The translations under genes were made by a program, and so were the position numbers. A stretch of 64,000 nt of DNA. It comes from Streptomyces reniochalinae (GTDB lineage Bacteria > Actinomycetota > Actinomycetes > Streptomycetales > Streptomycetaceae). Where the stretch lies: the NCBI RefSeq assembly GCF_003323735.1, contig NZ_QOIM01000028.1, positions 186,001-250,000 on the forward strand. Reading direction: 5' to 3'. Numbering within the stretch: position 1 is the stretch's first letter; the number at the start of each line of letters is the position of its first letter. The notes below the pieces were generated by a model, which was not told where the DNA came from, ran no database searches, and saw nothing but the letters and a program-made list of their open reading frames with translations. Below are positions 8,355-17,142 of the stretch, in pieces.

Positions 8355-9589
8355 GGCGTCCCCCATCCGGTGTCGCCGGTGGCGAACGGCACGGCCATCG
8401 TCACCACGGTCCCCTCGTCGGGAGCCGACTCGACGGTGAGCGATCCGCCGGCCTCCCTGGCCCGCATCCGCATGACCGGAAGGCCGTGGCCGCGCTCGGC
8501 GGCACGGGCGCGGCGCGGCACCCCTCGCACGTCGAAGCCGCACCCGTCGTCGGCGATGTCCACGGTGATCCGGTCCTCCAGACAGGTCAGGGTGACGACG
8601 GCCCGGGACGCCCCCGCGTGCTCCCGCGCGTTGGCCAGCGCCTGCTGGGTCACGCGCAGCAGCGCCGCCTCGACCGTCCCGGGCAGCGGACCTGGACGGC
8701 CGGGCGCGGCGTCCAGGCGGAACTCGACGGCCGGACCGGGGGCGCCGTCCCGTTCGGCGAGACCGCGCAACGCGGTGACGAGGGAGTTCTCGGCCAGGTC
8801 GAGCGGGGCCAGGTCGCGGACGAACCTGCGGACCTCGGCCAGCGCGCGGTCCGCCGTCGCGGCGGCGGACCGCACATGTGTGTGCGCGGTGTCCGGCTCC
8901 GTGCGCCAATGGCGCTGCGCGGCCTGGAGCAGCATCTGCTGACTCGACAGGCTCTGCGCGAGGATGTCGTGGATCTCCGCCGACAGCCGCTGTCGCTCCG
9001 CCAGGATGCCCGCGTGCCGTTCGGAGGCGGCCAGCTCCCCGCGAGCGCGCACCAGGTCGCCGATCAGCAGCCGCTGCCGTGTGATCAGACGCCTGCCGTG
9101 CACGAGGACGGCCGTGGCGACCGTACCGAGGGCCACCGGGGCGATCACCAGGTTCGGGTTGAAACCGCCCGAGGCGATCCGCACCTCGGAGACGACCACG
9201 AGCAGGACCAGCACGGCGGCGAGCGGGACCGCGAGCCGCACCGGCAGCCGGTGCAGCCCGGTGAACAGCAGCGGCATGGTGCACCAGGTGGCGCTCGGTT
9301 CGAGGGCGAGCAGCACCAGCCAGAGCGCGAGCACCGCACCGAGCCAGACCAGATGCCGGACGGTGGGACGCTCACCGTGGCGCGGCGCGGGGGCCGTCAG
9401 CCGCCCGAGCAGGTAGAGAGCACCGAAGGCGAGGAACAGCGCGAGCACCCACGCCGAGCGCGCGCCCTCGGCGCGGCCGTGGGTGAGCAGGCGGACGAGC
9501 GCACCGCCGAGCAACAGGAGAAAGGCCACATCGAGGGCGGCGGTCAGCCAGCGCGCGTCGGGGTCCGGCTCCGTGTCGTCTCGCTCCAC
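8351..9589 (-). CDS. Sensor histidine kinase, HisKA_3 type
   Basis: An approximately 412-residue membrane kinase. The N-terminal half holds about five hydrophobic segments and no recognisable sensor domain. The dimerisation/phosphoacceptor helix contains RQRLSAEIHDILAQ, with the His as phosphosite, followed by an HATPase_c domain with the N-box ALANAREHA and G-boxes DDGCGF and GHGLPVMRMRA. It belongs to the DesK/NarX-like class, and its partner regulator overlaps its 3' end. The GTG at 9589 is preferred because GAGGA precedes it; translation could begin further upstream, up to 9712. Confidence 0.85.
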   Translation of the reverse strand: MERDDTEPDPDARWLTAALDVAFLLLLGGALVRLLTHGRAEGARSAWVLALFLAFGALYLLGRLTAPAPRHGERPTVRHLVWLGAVLALWLVLLALEPSATWCTMPLLFTGLHRLPVRLAVPLAAVLVLLVVVSEVRIASGGFNPNLVIAPVALGTVATAVLVHGRRLITRQRLLIGDLVRARGELAASERHAGILAERQRLSAEIHDILAQSLSSQQMLLQAAQRHWRTEPDTAHTHVRSAAATADRALAEVRRFVRDLAPLDLAENSLVTALRGLAERDGAPGPAVEFRLDAAPGRPGPLPGTVEAALLRVTQQALANAREHAGASRAVVTLTCLEDRITVDIADDGCGFDVRGVPRRARAAERGHGLPVMRMRAREAGGSLTVESAPDEGTVVTMAVPFATGDTGWGTP

Positions 9590-9780
9590 CGCGTCCTCAT
9601 CGCCTCCCGGGGGCCTTGCCCCACCACGTATACAAGCGCTCCTCATGAGGTACATCATCCGATCGGCTGACATCGGCATGGCCCGGCGCGGCCGTCCCGG
9701 GCAGCCGCACATCCGATGTCCGGGGTCGCGACGCCGGTGAGACTGCCGGGAAACGGCCCCTACCGAGAACGAGCGCCGCC

Positions 9781-10560
9781 ATGTCCAAGAACCTGACAGC
9801 CAACCGCTCCTCCCTCACCCACCGCGTGTCCTACGCACTGCGCCACCCCGCCCGTGTGCCACGGCACCTGCGCCGCACCGCCCGCGACACCTGGCTGCGC
9901 TACCGCTCGCCGGACCACGTCGCCTACTACCGGGCGGTCATGCGCTCGGACACGCGCCGCGATCCCGACGCGGCCGTGGGCGGCCGCAGCCGGGAGCGCT
10001 GGCTGGCACTGGGAGCCATGCAGTTCGACTACCTGCTGGGACACGGGCTGCGCCCGGAGCACCGGATGCTGGAGATCGGCTGCGGGAACCTGCGAGCCGG
10101 CTGGCGCTTCATCGAGTACCTGCGTCCCGGCCACTACTACGGGATCGACATCTCTCCCGACATCCTGTTCGCGGCGCAGAACACCCTCCAGGAACAGGGG
10201 CTCCAGGACCGGCTGCCGACGCTGACGCCGGTGCGCGACCTCTCGCTCGGTTTCCTGCCGGACGGCCGGTTCGACGTGGTGCACGCGCACAGCGTCTTCT
10301 CCCACTCGCCACTACCGGTGATCGAGGAGTGCTTCGCCCACATCGGCCGCGTCCTCGCCCCGGGCGGCTGGTTCGACTTCACCTTCGACCGCACGGAAGG
10401 AGCGGAACACCATGTGCTGCGGGAGGACTTCTACTACCGCACCGAAACGCTGCTCTCCCTCGCCACCGAGCACGGCCTGACCGCCCGCTTCATGGACGAC
10501 TGGGAGAACCTCCCGCACGGCCAGTCCAAGATCCGCGTCACGCACCGGGCGGATGGTTAG
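9781..10560 (+). CDS. Class I SAM-dependent methyltransferase
   Basis: A 259-residue cytoplasmic protein with a Rossmann-type methyltransferase domain. The SAM-binding motif I is MLEIGCGNLRAG (about residues 97-108), motif II is YYGIDISPDIL and motif IV is FDVVHAHSVFSH. A basic N-terminal stretch (LRHPARVPRHLRRTARDTW) precedes the domain. The substrate cannot be told from the sequence. It stands alone, divergent from the two-component system and 80 bases before the LysE exporter. Confidence 0.8.
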   Translation: MSKNLTANRSSLTHRVSYALRHPARVPRHLRRTARDTWLRYRSPDHVAYYRAVMRSDTRRDPDAAVGGRSRERWLALGAMQFDYLLGHGLRPEHRMLEIGCGNLRAGWRFIEYLRPGHYYGIDISPDILFAAQNTLQEQGLQDRLPTLTPVRDLSLGFLPDGRFDVVHAHSVFSHSPLPVIEECFAHIGRVLAPGGWFDFTFDRTEGAEHHVLREDFYYRTETLLSLATEHGLTARFMDDWENLPHGQSKIRVTHRADG

Positions 10561-10643
10561 TGCGCGTCGGGACGCCGACCGTGAGTGACAGCCGTCGTTC
10601 CCAGTTGTGTCTGTCCGAGGCGGCGGTCGGGAAGACTGCCGGC

Positions 10644-11264
10644 ATGATCGCGTGGCAGCTCTTCCTTCCGGCGGCCTTCTTGCTGGCGATGATCCCGGGG
10701 GCCAATCAGCTCCTCGGCCTGCGCAACGCCGCCCTGGCCGGCGCGCGCTACGCGCTGGCGGGGGTCGCCGGACGGTTCGCCGCCTTCGCTCTCCTCGTCA
10801 CCATGGTGGTCTCAGGTCTCGGCACGGCTCTGGCGCGCTCAGCCCTCGCGTTCGAGATCGTGCGGTGGCTCGGTGTCGCCTATCTGCTGTGGCTGGGCGT
10901 CACGGCGCTGTGGAACGCGGGCGCGGGTGGCCGCGGCACGGCCGCGGCAGGACTGTCCGTACGCTGTGCCGTCGCCGTGCGGCAGGAGTTCGTCACCGCA
11001 CTGTCGAACCCGAAGGCCCTCTTGTTGTTCGCCTCGTTTCTGCCGCAGTTCCTTCCCGCGGGTGCCGCGGCCTTCTCCCTCGTCCCGCTCGCCGCCGCCT
11101 ACATCGCTGTCGAGGGAGTCGCCGCCGTGCTGTACATCGGGATGGGGCGGGCTCTGCGGCACGAGGGGAGCCGCTTGCGTGTGCCGCGCCGCCGACTGGA
11201 CCAGGCGACCGGCGTCGGATTCCTCGCCTTCGGCGGCTACCTCCTCTTCGCGCACCGCCCGTGA
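10644..11264 (+). CDS. LysE-family amino acid/metabolite exporter
   Basis: A 206-residue membrane protein of the LysE/RhtB translocator family, with about six hydrophobic segments. Family features are FLLAMIPGANQLLGLRNAALAGARYALAGVAGR in the first hairpin, YLLWLGV in the middle, and TALSNPKALLLFASFLPQF. It is of the usual length. Members export amino acids or homoserine lactone-type compounds. The ATG at 10644 begins the conserved region. Its last 28 bases overlap the convergent dehydrogenase gene. Confidence 0.85.
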   Translation: MIAWQLFLPAAFLLAMIPGANQLLGLRNAALAGARYALAGVAGRFAAFALLVTMVVSGLGTALARSALAFEIVRWLGVAYLLWLGVTALWNAGAGGRGTAAAGLSVRCAVAVRQEFVTALSNPKALLLFASFLPQFLPAGAAAFSLVPLAAAYIAVEGVAAVLYIGMGRALRHEGSRLRVPRRRLDQATGVGFLAFGGYLLFAHRP

Positions 11265-14167
11265 TCCTGTGCAGCCGGCCGGGGCAGCTTTGCCGTGTCG
11301 GGGTGGCGCGCGAGCAGTTGGGCCAGGTGTTCGCTCGGCCGGTCGGCCAGGTTGCTCAGCTGGGTGCGGCAGCTGAAGCCGTCCGCCAGGATGCCGGTGT
11401 CCGGTGCGGCCTCGCGGACGGCGGGCAGGAGGCGGTGTTCCGCGACGGCGACGGAGACGTCGTGGTGGCCGCGTTCGACGCCGAAGTTGCCGGCCAGTCC
11501 ACAGCAGCCGCCGACGCGGGTGACCTCGGCTCCGGCCCGGGTCAGGAGGGCGAGGTCGGCGTCCCAGCCCATGACGGCGTGGTGATGGCAGTGCGGCTGG
11601 GCGACGTAGGTCTCTCCCGCCAGGTCGGGCGGGCTCCACCCCGGGGTGTCCGCGAGCAGTTCGGCGAGGGTGCGGGTGGCGTCGGCGACCTCGGCCGCGG
11701 CCGAGGCGTCGTCGCCGTCCAGCAGTTCGGCGGCGTCGGAGCGCAGCACTCCCGTGCAGGAGGGTTCGAGTCCGACGACCAGGGCGCCGGCGCGGACGTG
11801 CGTGAGGAGCGCGCGTACGGTCGCCCGTACCCGCTTGGCCGCGCCGTCGAGTTGGCCGGTGGAGATCCAGGTCAGGCCGCAGCACACCGGCCGGGCCGTG
11901 ACGGCGACCCGGTAGCCGGCGTCTTCGAGCACCGCGACCGCCGCCTGACCCACCTCGGGCGAGAAGGCGTCGGTGAAGGTGTCGGTGAACAGGACGACGT
12001 CGCCGTGGCGTGGTGGCCGCCCGGCGGGCCGCCGGGCGAACCAGCGCCGGAAGGTGACGGGCGCGAACGAGGGCAGGGGCCGCCGTGCGTCGACGCCGGC
12101 GCTCCGGCTCAGCAGCGGGCGGAGGGCGGTGGAGCGCAGCACCCGGTTCGCGATCCGGGTGAGTACCGGGATCCGGGTGACCAGGCGGGTCCAGGTGGGC
12201 AGCCGGCCCAGCGAGTAGTGGCTGCGGGGGCGCAGCCGCCGGCGGTAGCGCTGGTGCAGGGCCTCTGCCTTGTAGGCGGCCATGTCGGTGCCGGTCGGGC
12301 AGTCCGAGGAACAGCCCTTGCAGGACAGGCACAGATCGAGCGCCTCGTGCAGCGCCCGCGACCGCCAGCCGTCGGGTCCGAGCCGCCCCGAGACGACGTC
12401 CTGGAGAACGCGGGCGCGCCCCCGGGTGGAGTCCTTCTCCTCGCGGGTGGCGAGGTAGCTGGGGCACATCACGCCGCCCGCCGCCGTGGTGTCGGCGCGG
12501 CATTTGCCGACTCCGGTGCAGCGGTGCACGGCCATGGACAGGTCGCCGCGGTCGTGCCGGTGGGCCAGGGCGAGGGTGGGCAGCTCGGTGCGGCGCAGCG
12601 GGCGTGCGCCGGCGGCGCGTACGGACGCGTCCACGGGTTCCGGCCGCACGACGACACCGGGGTTGAGCAGGTCGTCGGGGTCGAAGATCCCTTTGACGCG
12701 GGCGAAGAGGCCGGTGGCCTGGGACGAGTACATCAGCGGCAGCAGCTCTCCTCGGGCGCGGCCGTCGCCGTGTTCGCCGGAGAGGGAGCCGCCGTGCCGG
12801 GCGACCGTCTCACCGGCCGCGAAGAGGAAGTCGCGCAGCGCTTCGGTTCCGCCGGGCGTGCCGAGCGGAAAGTCGATGCGGACGTGGACGCAGCCGTCGC
12901 CGAAGTGGCCGTAGGGCAGGCCCGTGAGCCGGTGCTCGGCGAGCAGCGCCTCGAACTCGCGCAGGTAGCTGCCGAGCCGTTCCGGTGGTACGGCGGCGTC
13001 CTCCCAGCCGGCGTGAGCGGGGGTACCGTCAGGGGTGCGGGCGGCCAGTCCGGCGCCGTCCTCGCGTATCCGCCACAGGGCCGCGGCGTGCCCGGGGTCG
13101 GTGATCACGCGGGAGTCCAGCGCTCCGGCGTCCTTGACCAGCCGCCCTGCCGCCGCGGTGAGTGCCGCGGTGTCCGGACCGGCCAGCTCGACCAGCAGCC
13201 AGCCGTCCCCGCGCGGGAGTTCGGGGACCGCGGCTGTGCCCCGCCGGTCTGCGACGGTGCGGACGATGCGCGCGTCGATCCCCTCACAGGCGACCGGCGC
13301 GTGCGGGAGGAGCGCCGGTACGGCGTCGGCCGCCTCGGCCATCGTCGGATAGCCGAGGGCGACCAGGAGCCGCGACGGTTCGTCCCGTACGAGCCCGACC
13401 CGCGCGGCCAGGGTGAGGCCGAGGGTTCCCTCGCTGCCCACCAGCGCCCGGGGGACGTCGAATCCCCGCTCGGGCAGAAGGTGTTCGAGGGAGTAGCCGG
13501 AGACCTGGCGGGGGAAGCGGCCCAGCTCGGTACGGATGACGGCGAGGTCGGCGCGGACGGTCTCCGACAGCCGGTCCAGGAGGGGGGAGCGTGTGGTCCG
13601 CCCCGGCACGTCGCCCAGGCGCAGCCGCTCGCCGGTGCCCGCGAGGACGTCGAGCCCGAGGACGTTGTCGCTGGTACGGCCGTAGCCGAGCGCTCTGCTG
13701 CCGCAGGCGTTGTTGCCGAGCATGCCGCCGAGCGTGGCCCGGTTGTGGGTGGAGGGGTCGGGGCCGAAGCGCAGGCCGTGCGGGGCGACGGCCTGTTGCA
13801 GGCGGGCCTGCACGACACCGGGCTCGACGAGCGCGGTACGGGCCTCCGCGTCGACCTCCAGCACCCGGTCGAGGTGGCGGCTGGTGTCGACGACGACGCC
13901 GGTGCCCACAGCGTTCCCGGCGATCGAGGTGCCTGCGCCGCGCATGGTGACGGGGACGCCGTGTTCCCGGCACACGGACAGCACGGCGGCGATCTCGTCG
14001 CAGTGGCGGGGGAAGACGACGGCGCTGGGTGGGATGCGGTAGAGCGAGGCGTCGGAGGCGTACAGGGACCGGGCGAGTGGTGACTCGTCGGTCTCTCGCA
14101 CGCCTGCGCGGTGGAGGGCGGCGGTGAGGCCGGCGGTGGGGCCGGAGGGAGAGGTGGGCACGTTCAC
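11237..14167 (-). CDS. FAD-binding and Fe-S-binding oxidoreductase, D-2-hydroxyglutarate dehydrogenase-like (YdiJ/GlcD-GlcF fusion)
   Basis: A 976-residue fusion. Residues about 45-180 form an FAD-binding type 4 domain (GAGTSIAGNAVGTG around 77-90, NNACGSRALGYGRTSDNV), followed by the FAD-linked oxidase C-terminal domain. A 4Fe-4S region follows with CTGVGKCR near 547 and CLSCKGCSSDCP near 611-622, then two cysteine-rich CCG-type motifs (VCCGL near 759, GGCCGLAGNFG near 891). The layout and length match E. coli YdiJ, a D-2-hydroxyglutarate dehydrogenase passing electrons to the respiratory chain; D-lactate or glycolate are alternatives. The GTG start overlaps the transporter stop (GTGA). It is the last gene of the transhydrogenase-transporter-dehydrogenase operon. 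Confidence 0.85.
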   Translation of the reverse strand: MNVPTSPSGPTAGLTAALHRAGVRETDESPLARSLYASDASLYRIPPSAVVFPRHCDEIAAVLSVCREHGVPVTMRGAGTSIAGNAVGTGVVVDTSRHLDRVLEVDAEARTALVEPGVVQARLQQAVAPHGLRFGPDPSTHNRATLGGMLGNNACGSRALGYGRTSDNVLGLDVLAGTGERLRLGDVPGRTTRSPLLDRLSETVRADLAVIRTELGRFPRQVSGYSLEHLLPERGFDVPRALVGSEGTLGLTLAARVGLVRDEPSRLLVALGYPTMAEAADAVPALLPHAPVACEGIDARIVRTVADRRGTAAVPELPRGDGWLLVELAGPDTAALTAAAGRLVKDAGALDSRVITDPGHAAALWRIREDGAGLAARTPDGTPAHAGWEDAAVPPERLGSYLREFEALLAEHRLTGLPYGHFGDGCVHVRIDFPLGTPGGTEALRDFLFAAGETVARHGGSLSGEHGDGRARGELLPLMYSSQATGLFARVKGIFDPDDLLNPGVVVRPEPVDASVRAAGARPLRRTELPTLALAHRHDRGDLSMAVHRCTGVGKCRADTTAAGGVMCPSYLATREEKDSTRGRARVLQDVVSGRLGPDGWRSRALHEALDLCLSCKGCSSDCPTGTDMAAYKAEALHQRYRRRLRPRSHYSLGRLPTWTRLVTRIPVLTRIANRVLRSTALRPLLSRSAGVDARRPLPSFAPVTFRRWFARRPAGRPPRHGDVVLFTDTFTDAFSPEVGQAAVAVLEDAGYRVAVTARPVCCGLTWISTGQLDGAAKRVRATVRALLTHVRAGALVVGLEPSCTGVLRSDAAELLDGDDASAAAEVADATRTLAELLADTPGWSPPDLAGETYVAQPHCHHHAVMGWDADLALLTRAGAEVTRVGGCCGLAGNFGVERGHHDVSVAVAEHRLLPAVREAAPDTGILADGFSCRTQLSNLADRPSEHLAQLLARHPDTAKLPRPAAQDHGRCAKRR

Positions 14168-15513
14168 TGCCTTACGGGCGGAGGGGAGGCCGGCTGTGCG
14201 GCGGCGGGTACGGGTTCCGGGGCGGCGGCACGGGCGCGTCGGCGTGCCAGCACGGCGATGAGGACGACGGACACCAGGCTGACCGCGGACATGCCCACGA
14301 TGTAGGTGACCATCAGCCACGGGCTGCCGTCGCCCGCGTTCAGCAGGCTGGTGAGGATGAGCGGGGTGCAGCCGCTGGCGAAGATGCCGGAGACCTGGTA
14401 GACGAACGACACGCCGCTGTAGCGGACGTTGGGCGGGAAGAGTTCGGCGTACAGCGCTGCCTGGGGCCCGTACATGGCGCCGTAGAACAGGCCCAGTGTC
14501 ACGACGAGCGTGCCGCCGATGACCAGCGCCGAGCCGGTGTCGAAGAGGACGAACGCCGGCACCGCCGAAGCGCCGAAGAGCGCGGCTCCCAGCCCGAATG
14601 TGCGCAGTCTGCCGAACCGGTCGGAGACGGCTCCCCACAAGGGGATCATGGGCACGCACACCGCCGCGGCCACCATGACCCCGATCAGCGCGTGGGTCCT
14701 GGGTACGTCCAGTTCGGTCGTGGTGTAGGCGATGGCGAAGACGCCCCAGGTGTTGAAGGCGATCCCCTCGGCCATGCGGGTGCCCATGCCGAGCAGCAGG
14801 TTGAGCTTGGAGGTACGCAGGAGTTCGACGATCGGGATGCGGGCCTGTGTGTCCTCCTTTTTGACGGCCTGGAAGTCCGGGGTCTCGAAGACCTGTAGGC
14901 GGATCCAGAGTCCGAGGAGGACGAGGAGGGCGCTCAGCAGGAAGGCGATGCGCCACCCCCAGGCGAGGAACTGCTCGCTGGACAGGGCGCTGGAGAGCAG
15001 CGCGAACACACCGGTGCCGAGCATGAGTCCGGCCGGTACGCCGATCTGGGGCCAGCTTCCGTAGTAGCCCTTGCGGCCTTCCGGCGCGTGCTCGACCGAC
15101 ATCAGCACGGCGCCGCCCCACTCGCCGCCGATACCGATGCCCTGGATGATGCGGAGGAGGACGAGGAGGGCCGGGGCCCAGACGCCGATGGCGGAGTAGG
15201 TCGGCAGGACGCCGACGAGGAAGGTGCCGATGCCCATGAGGAACATGGTGGTGATCAGGGCGGTCTTGCGGCCGACCCGGTCGCCGAAGTGGCCGAAGAT
15301 CAGGCCGCCCAGGGGCCGGGCGACGAAGCCGACGGCGAAGGTGGCGAAGGCGATGAGTGTGCCGACGACGCTGTCGAAGCGGGGGAAGAACAGCTTGTCG
15401 AAGACGATGCCGGCGGCGGTGCCGTAGAGGAAGAAGTCGTACCACTCGATGGTGGTACCGATGGCGCCGGCCAGGGCGGCCTTACTGGTCGGCGACTGCG
15501 CGGTTGCGGGCAT
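14164..15513 (-). CDS. MFS transporter, MHS family
   Basis: A 449-residue proton symporter of the MHS branch. It opens with ALAGAIGTTIEWYDFFLYG, has FGDRVGRKTAL after TM2 and IIQGIGIGGEWGGAVLM in TM4, all diagnostic. About 12 membrane segments are visible. It lies between the transhydrogenase-like gene (51 bases upstream) and the flavoenzyme (4-base overlap), so it most likely imports the hydroxyacid they metabolise. A clear GGAGG precedes the ATG. Confidence 0.9.
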   Translation of the reverse strand: MPATAQSPTSKAALAGAIGTTIEWYDFFLYGTAAGIVFDKLFFPRFDSVVGTLIAFATFAVGFVARPLGGLIFGHFGDRVGRKTALITTMFLMGIGTFLVGVLPTYSAIGVWAPALLVLLRIIQGIGIGGEWGGAVLMSVEHAPEGRKGYYGSWPQIGVPAGLMLGTGVFALLSSALSSEQFLAWGWRIAFLLSALLVLLGLWIRLQVFETPDFQAVKKEDTQARIPIVELLRTSKLNLLLGMGTRMAEGIAFNTWGVFAIAYTTTELDVPRTHALIGVMVAAAVCVPMIPLWGAVSDRFGRLRTFGLGAALFGASAVPAFVLFDTGSALVIGGTLVVTLGLFYGAMYGPQAALYAELFPPNVRYSGVSFVYQVSGIFASGCTPLILTSLLNAGDGSPWLMVTYIVGMSAVSLVSVVLIAVLARRRARAAAPEPVPAAAQPASPPPVRQ

Positions 15514-15564
15514 GCGAATGCCTCCGGAGGGGGCGCAGGGTGCGGGGCTTGCCGGGCGTGCCGG

Positions 15565-16848
15565 TCACCAGTTGCTCAGTGACTCGCGGAAGATCCGACC
15601 GGCGGCTTGCGCCGTGAGGGGGCGCGGAGTGACGGACAGCTGACGGGACTGCTTGAGCGTGCCGGACACGAGGGTGTCGAGGTCGTCCTCGGTGAAGCCG
15701 AAGGCGGAGACACCAGCCGGCATGTCGATGTCGCGCTGGAGTTCGCGCAGGACGCGGGGGAGGGCTTCGGCGCCCTCGTCGGGGTCGACGGGGCGGCCGC
15801 CGATCAGTTCGGCGGCCCGCAGGTGGCGCTGCGGGTTCGAGGGGAAGGTGAAGCGGAACGCCGCCATCGCCGTGGAGGCGACGGCCTGGCCGTGCGGCAC
15901 CATGGGCATCGGCGGGTAGCCCTCGGCCTGGTAGTTCTCGACGGCGCCGGCGATCGGGTAGGCGTTGGCGTGCGGGATGTGGGTGCCGGCGTTGCCGAAA
16001 CCCATGCCGGTGACGGCCGAGGCGTAGGCCATGCCGTAGCGGGCGCTGAGGTCGTTGCCGTTCATCACCGCCCTGCGCAGGTGGGTGCCGACGAGTTCCA
16101 TGGCCTTCTCGCACCACACGTCGCTGACGGGGTTGGCGCCGCAGAAGGCCGCGCGTGCCTTGGCGTCGGGGAACGCGGGGCGGGCGTCGAAGGAGAGCGC
16201 CGTGTAGCTCTCGGCGGCGTGGGTGAGGACATCCATGCCGCTGGCCGCGGTGACGGCGGAGGGTACGGACAGCGTGGTGAGCGGGTCGACGACCGCGAGC
16301 GCGGGCCGCAGCCGCGGGTGGCTGACGCCGGCCTTGAGGCGCAGGCTCAGCAGGTCGACGACGCAGATGGTGGTCGCCTCGGAGCCGGTGCCCGATGTCG
16401 TCGGTACCGCTATGAGGGGCCGCACCGGCTGCTCGGGGACCTTGCCGCCCCCGATGGGCGGGGCGATGTAGTCCATGAGCGTGCCCGGCTGGGTGGTGAG
16501 CAGGTTGACGGCCTTGGCCGTGTCCATGGCCGAGCCGCCACCGACGGCGATGTAGCCGTCCCAGGGGCCCGAGCGGGCGAAGGCGACGGCCTCCTCGATG
16601 CTGGCGTCGGTCGGCTCGACGGCGACGCCGTCGAAGATGTCGACGTCCAGCCCGGCTGTCTTGACGGCGTGGGCGACCCGGTCGGGCACCCCGCTCGCCG
16701 CGACACCGGGGTCGGTGATGACCAGGGGGTGGCGGACGCCGTGGGCCTGTAGGTCCTCGCCGATCTCGGCGAGGGCGCCGAGGCCGAACTTCAGGGGCGG
16801 TGCGGCCCAGGTGAAGACGGTTTCGGTCGGGTGGTCGAAGGACGGCAC
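15565..16848 (-). CDS. Iron-containing alcohol dehydrogenase, hydroxyacid-oxoacid transhydrogenase (ADHFE1)-like
   Basis: A 427-residue group III (Fe-type) alcohol dehydrogenase. GGGSAMDTAKAVN and TSGTGSEATT form the dinucleotide-binding motifs, and the metal-binding His residues lie in GMDVLTHAAESY, PHANAYPIAGA and VPHGQAV. The stretch from MVPHGQAVAS to HLRAAELIGG resembles human ADHFE1 more than lactaldehyde or maleylacetate reductases. ADHFE1 oxidises 4-hydroxybutyrate to succinic semialdehyde while reducing 2-oxoglutarate to D-2-hydroxyglutarate. The D-2-hydroxyglutarate dehydrogenase-like gene in the same operon supports this reading. The GTG start has GAGGAGG five bases before it. Substrate assignment is inferred, not proven. 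Confidence 0.75.
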   Translation of the reverse strand: MPSFDHPTETVFTWAAPPLKFGLGALAEIGEDLQAHGVRHPLVITDPGVAASGVPDRVAHAVKTAGLDVDIFDGVAVEPTDASIEEAVAFARSGPWDGYIAVGGGSAMDTAKAVNLLTTQPGTLMDYIAPPIGGGKVPEQPVRPLIAVPTTSGTGSEATTICVVDLLSLRLKAGVSHPRLRPALAVVDPLTTLSVPSAVTAASGMDVLTHAAESYTALSFDARPAFPDAKARAAFCGANPVSDVWCEKAMELVGTHLRRAVMNGNDLSARYGMAYASAVTGMGFGNAGTHIPHANAYPIAGAVENYQAEGYPPMPMVPHGQAVASTAMAAFRFTFPSNPQRHLRAAELIGGRPVDPDEGAEALPRVLRELQRDIDMPAGVSAFGFTEDDLDTLVSGTLKQSRQLSVTPRPLTAQAAGRIFRESLSNW

Positions 16849-17000
16849 GGGGCCTCCTCGGAGTCGGGGAAGGGGAGTGATGGGCGGCCGATGGCCGTGC
16901 TCCCTGGCGGCGGTTCGGCCGGGTTCGCCCGTTCGGCCGGCTTCGGCCGGTGGGCCGGAAGACGGACAGGGACCGCGGGAGCAAGATTTTTGGAAGAGCA

Positions 17001-17013
17001 TCCACAATGTGGA
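17001..17013. promoter_or_regulatory. Palindrome in the transhydrogenase/IclR divergent region, candidate IclR operator
   Basis: A perfect palindrome TCCACA-A-TGTGGA, overlapped on its left by a TGGA-N6-TCCA inverted repeat beginning at 16991. It lies 153 bases before the transhydrogenase start and 130 before the IclR start. IclR-family operators are short palindromes of this general type. Confidence 0.45.
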
Positions 17014-17142
17014 GTGAGTGGCACGCTAGAGGTGCCCCGAGAGAGGGTCAAGGGTCTTGCGGCAGACGGTTCGCACCGCCGGTAGGCTGCACGGGCACGG
17101 GCCCGAAGTGCCGTAGGGGTGAGAGGACGGAGGCCGCCTGCT

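Noticed and set aside
10607..14083. Very long plus-strand open frame of more than 1100 codons opposite the flavoenzyme
   Set aside because: Composition is Gly, Arg, Ala and Val rich with no family motif; it is the complement of a real, motif-rich gene in GC-rich DNA.
15482..17005. Second long minus-strand frame over the Fe-type dehydrogenase
   Set aside because: Arg-rich nonsense composition; the overlapping frame carries all dehydrogenase motifs.
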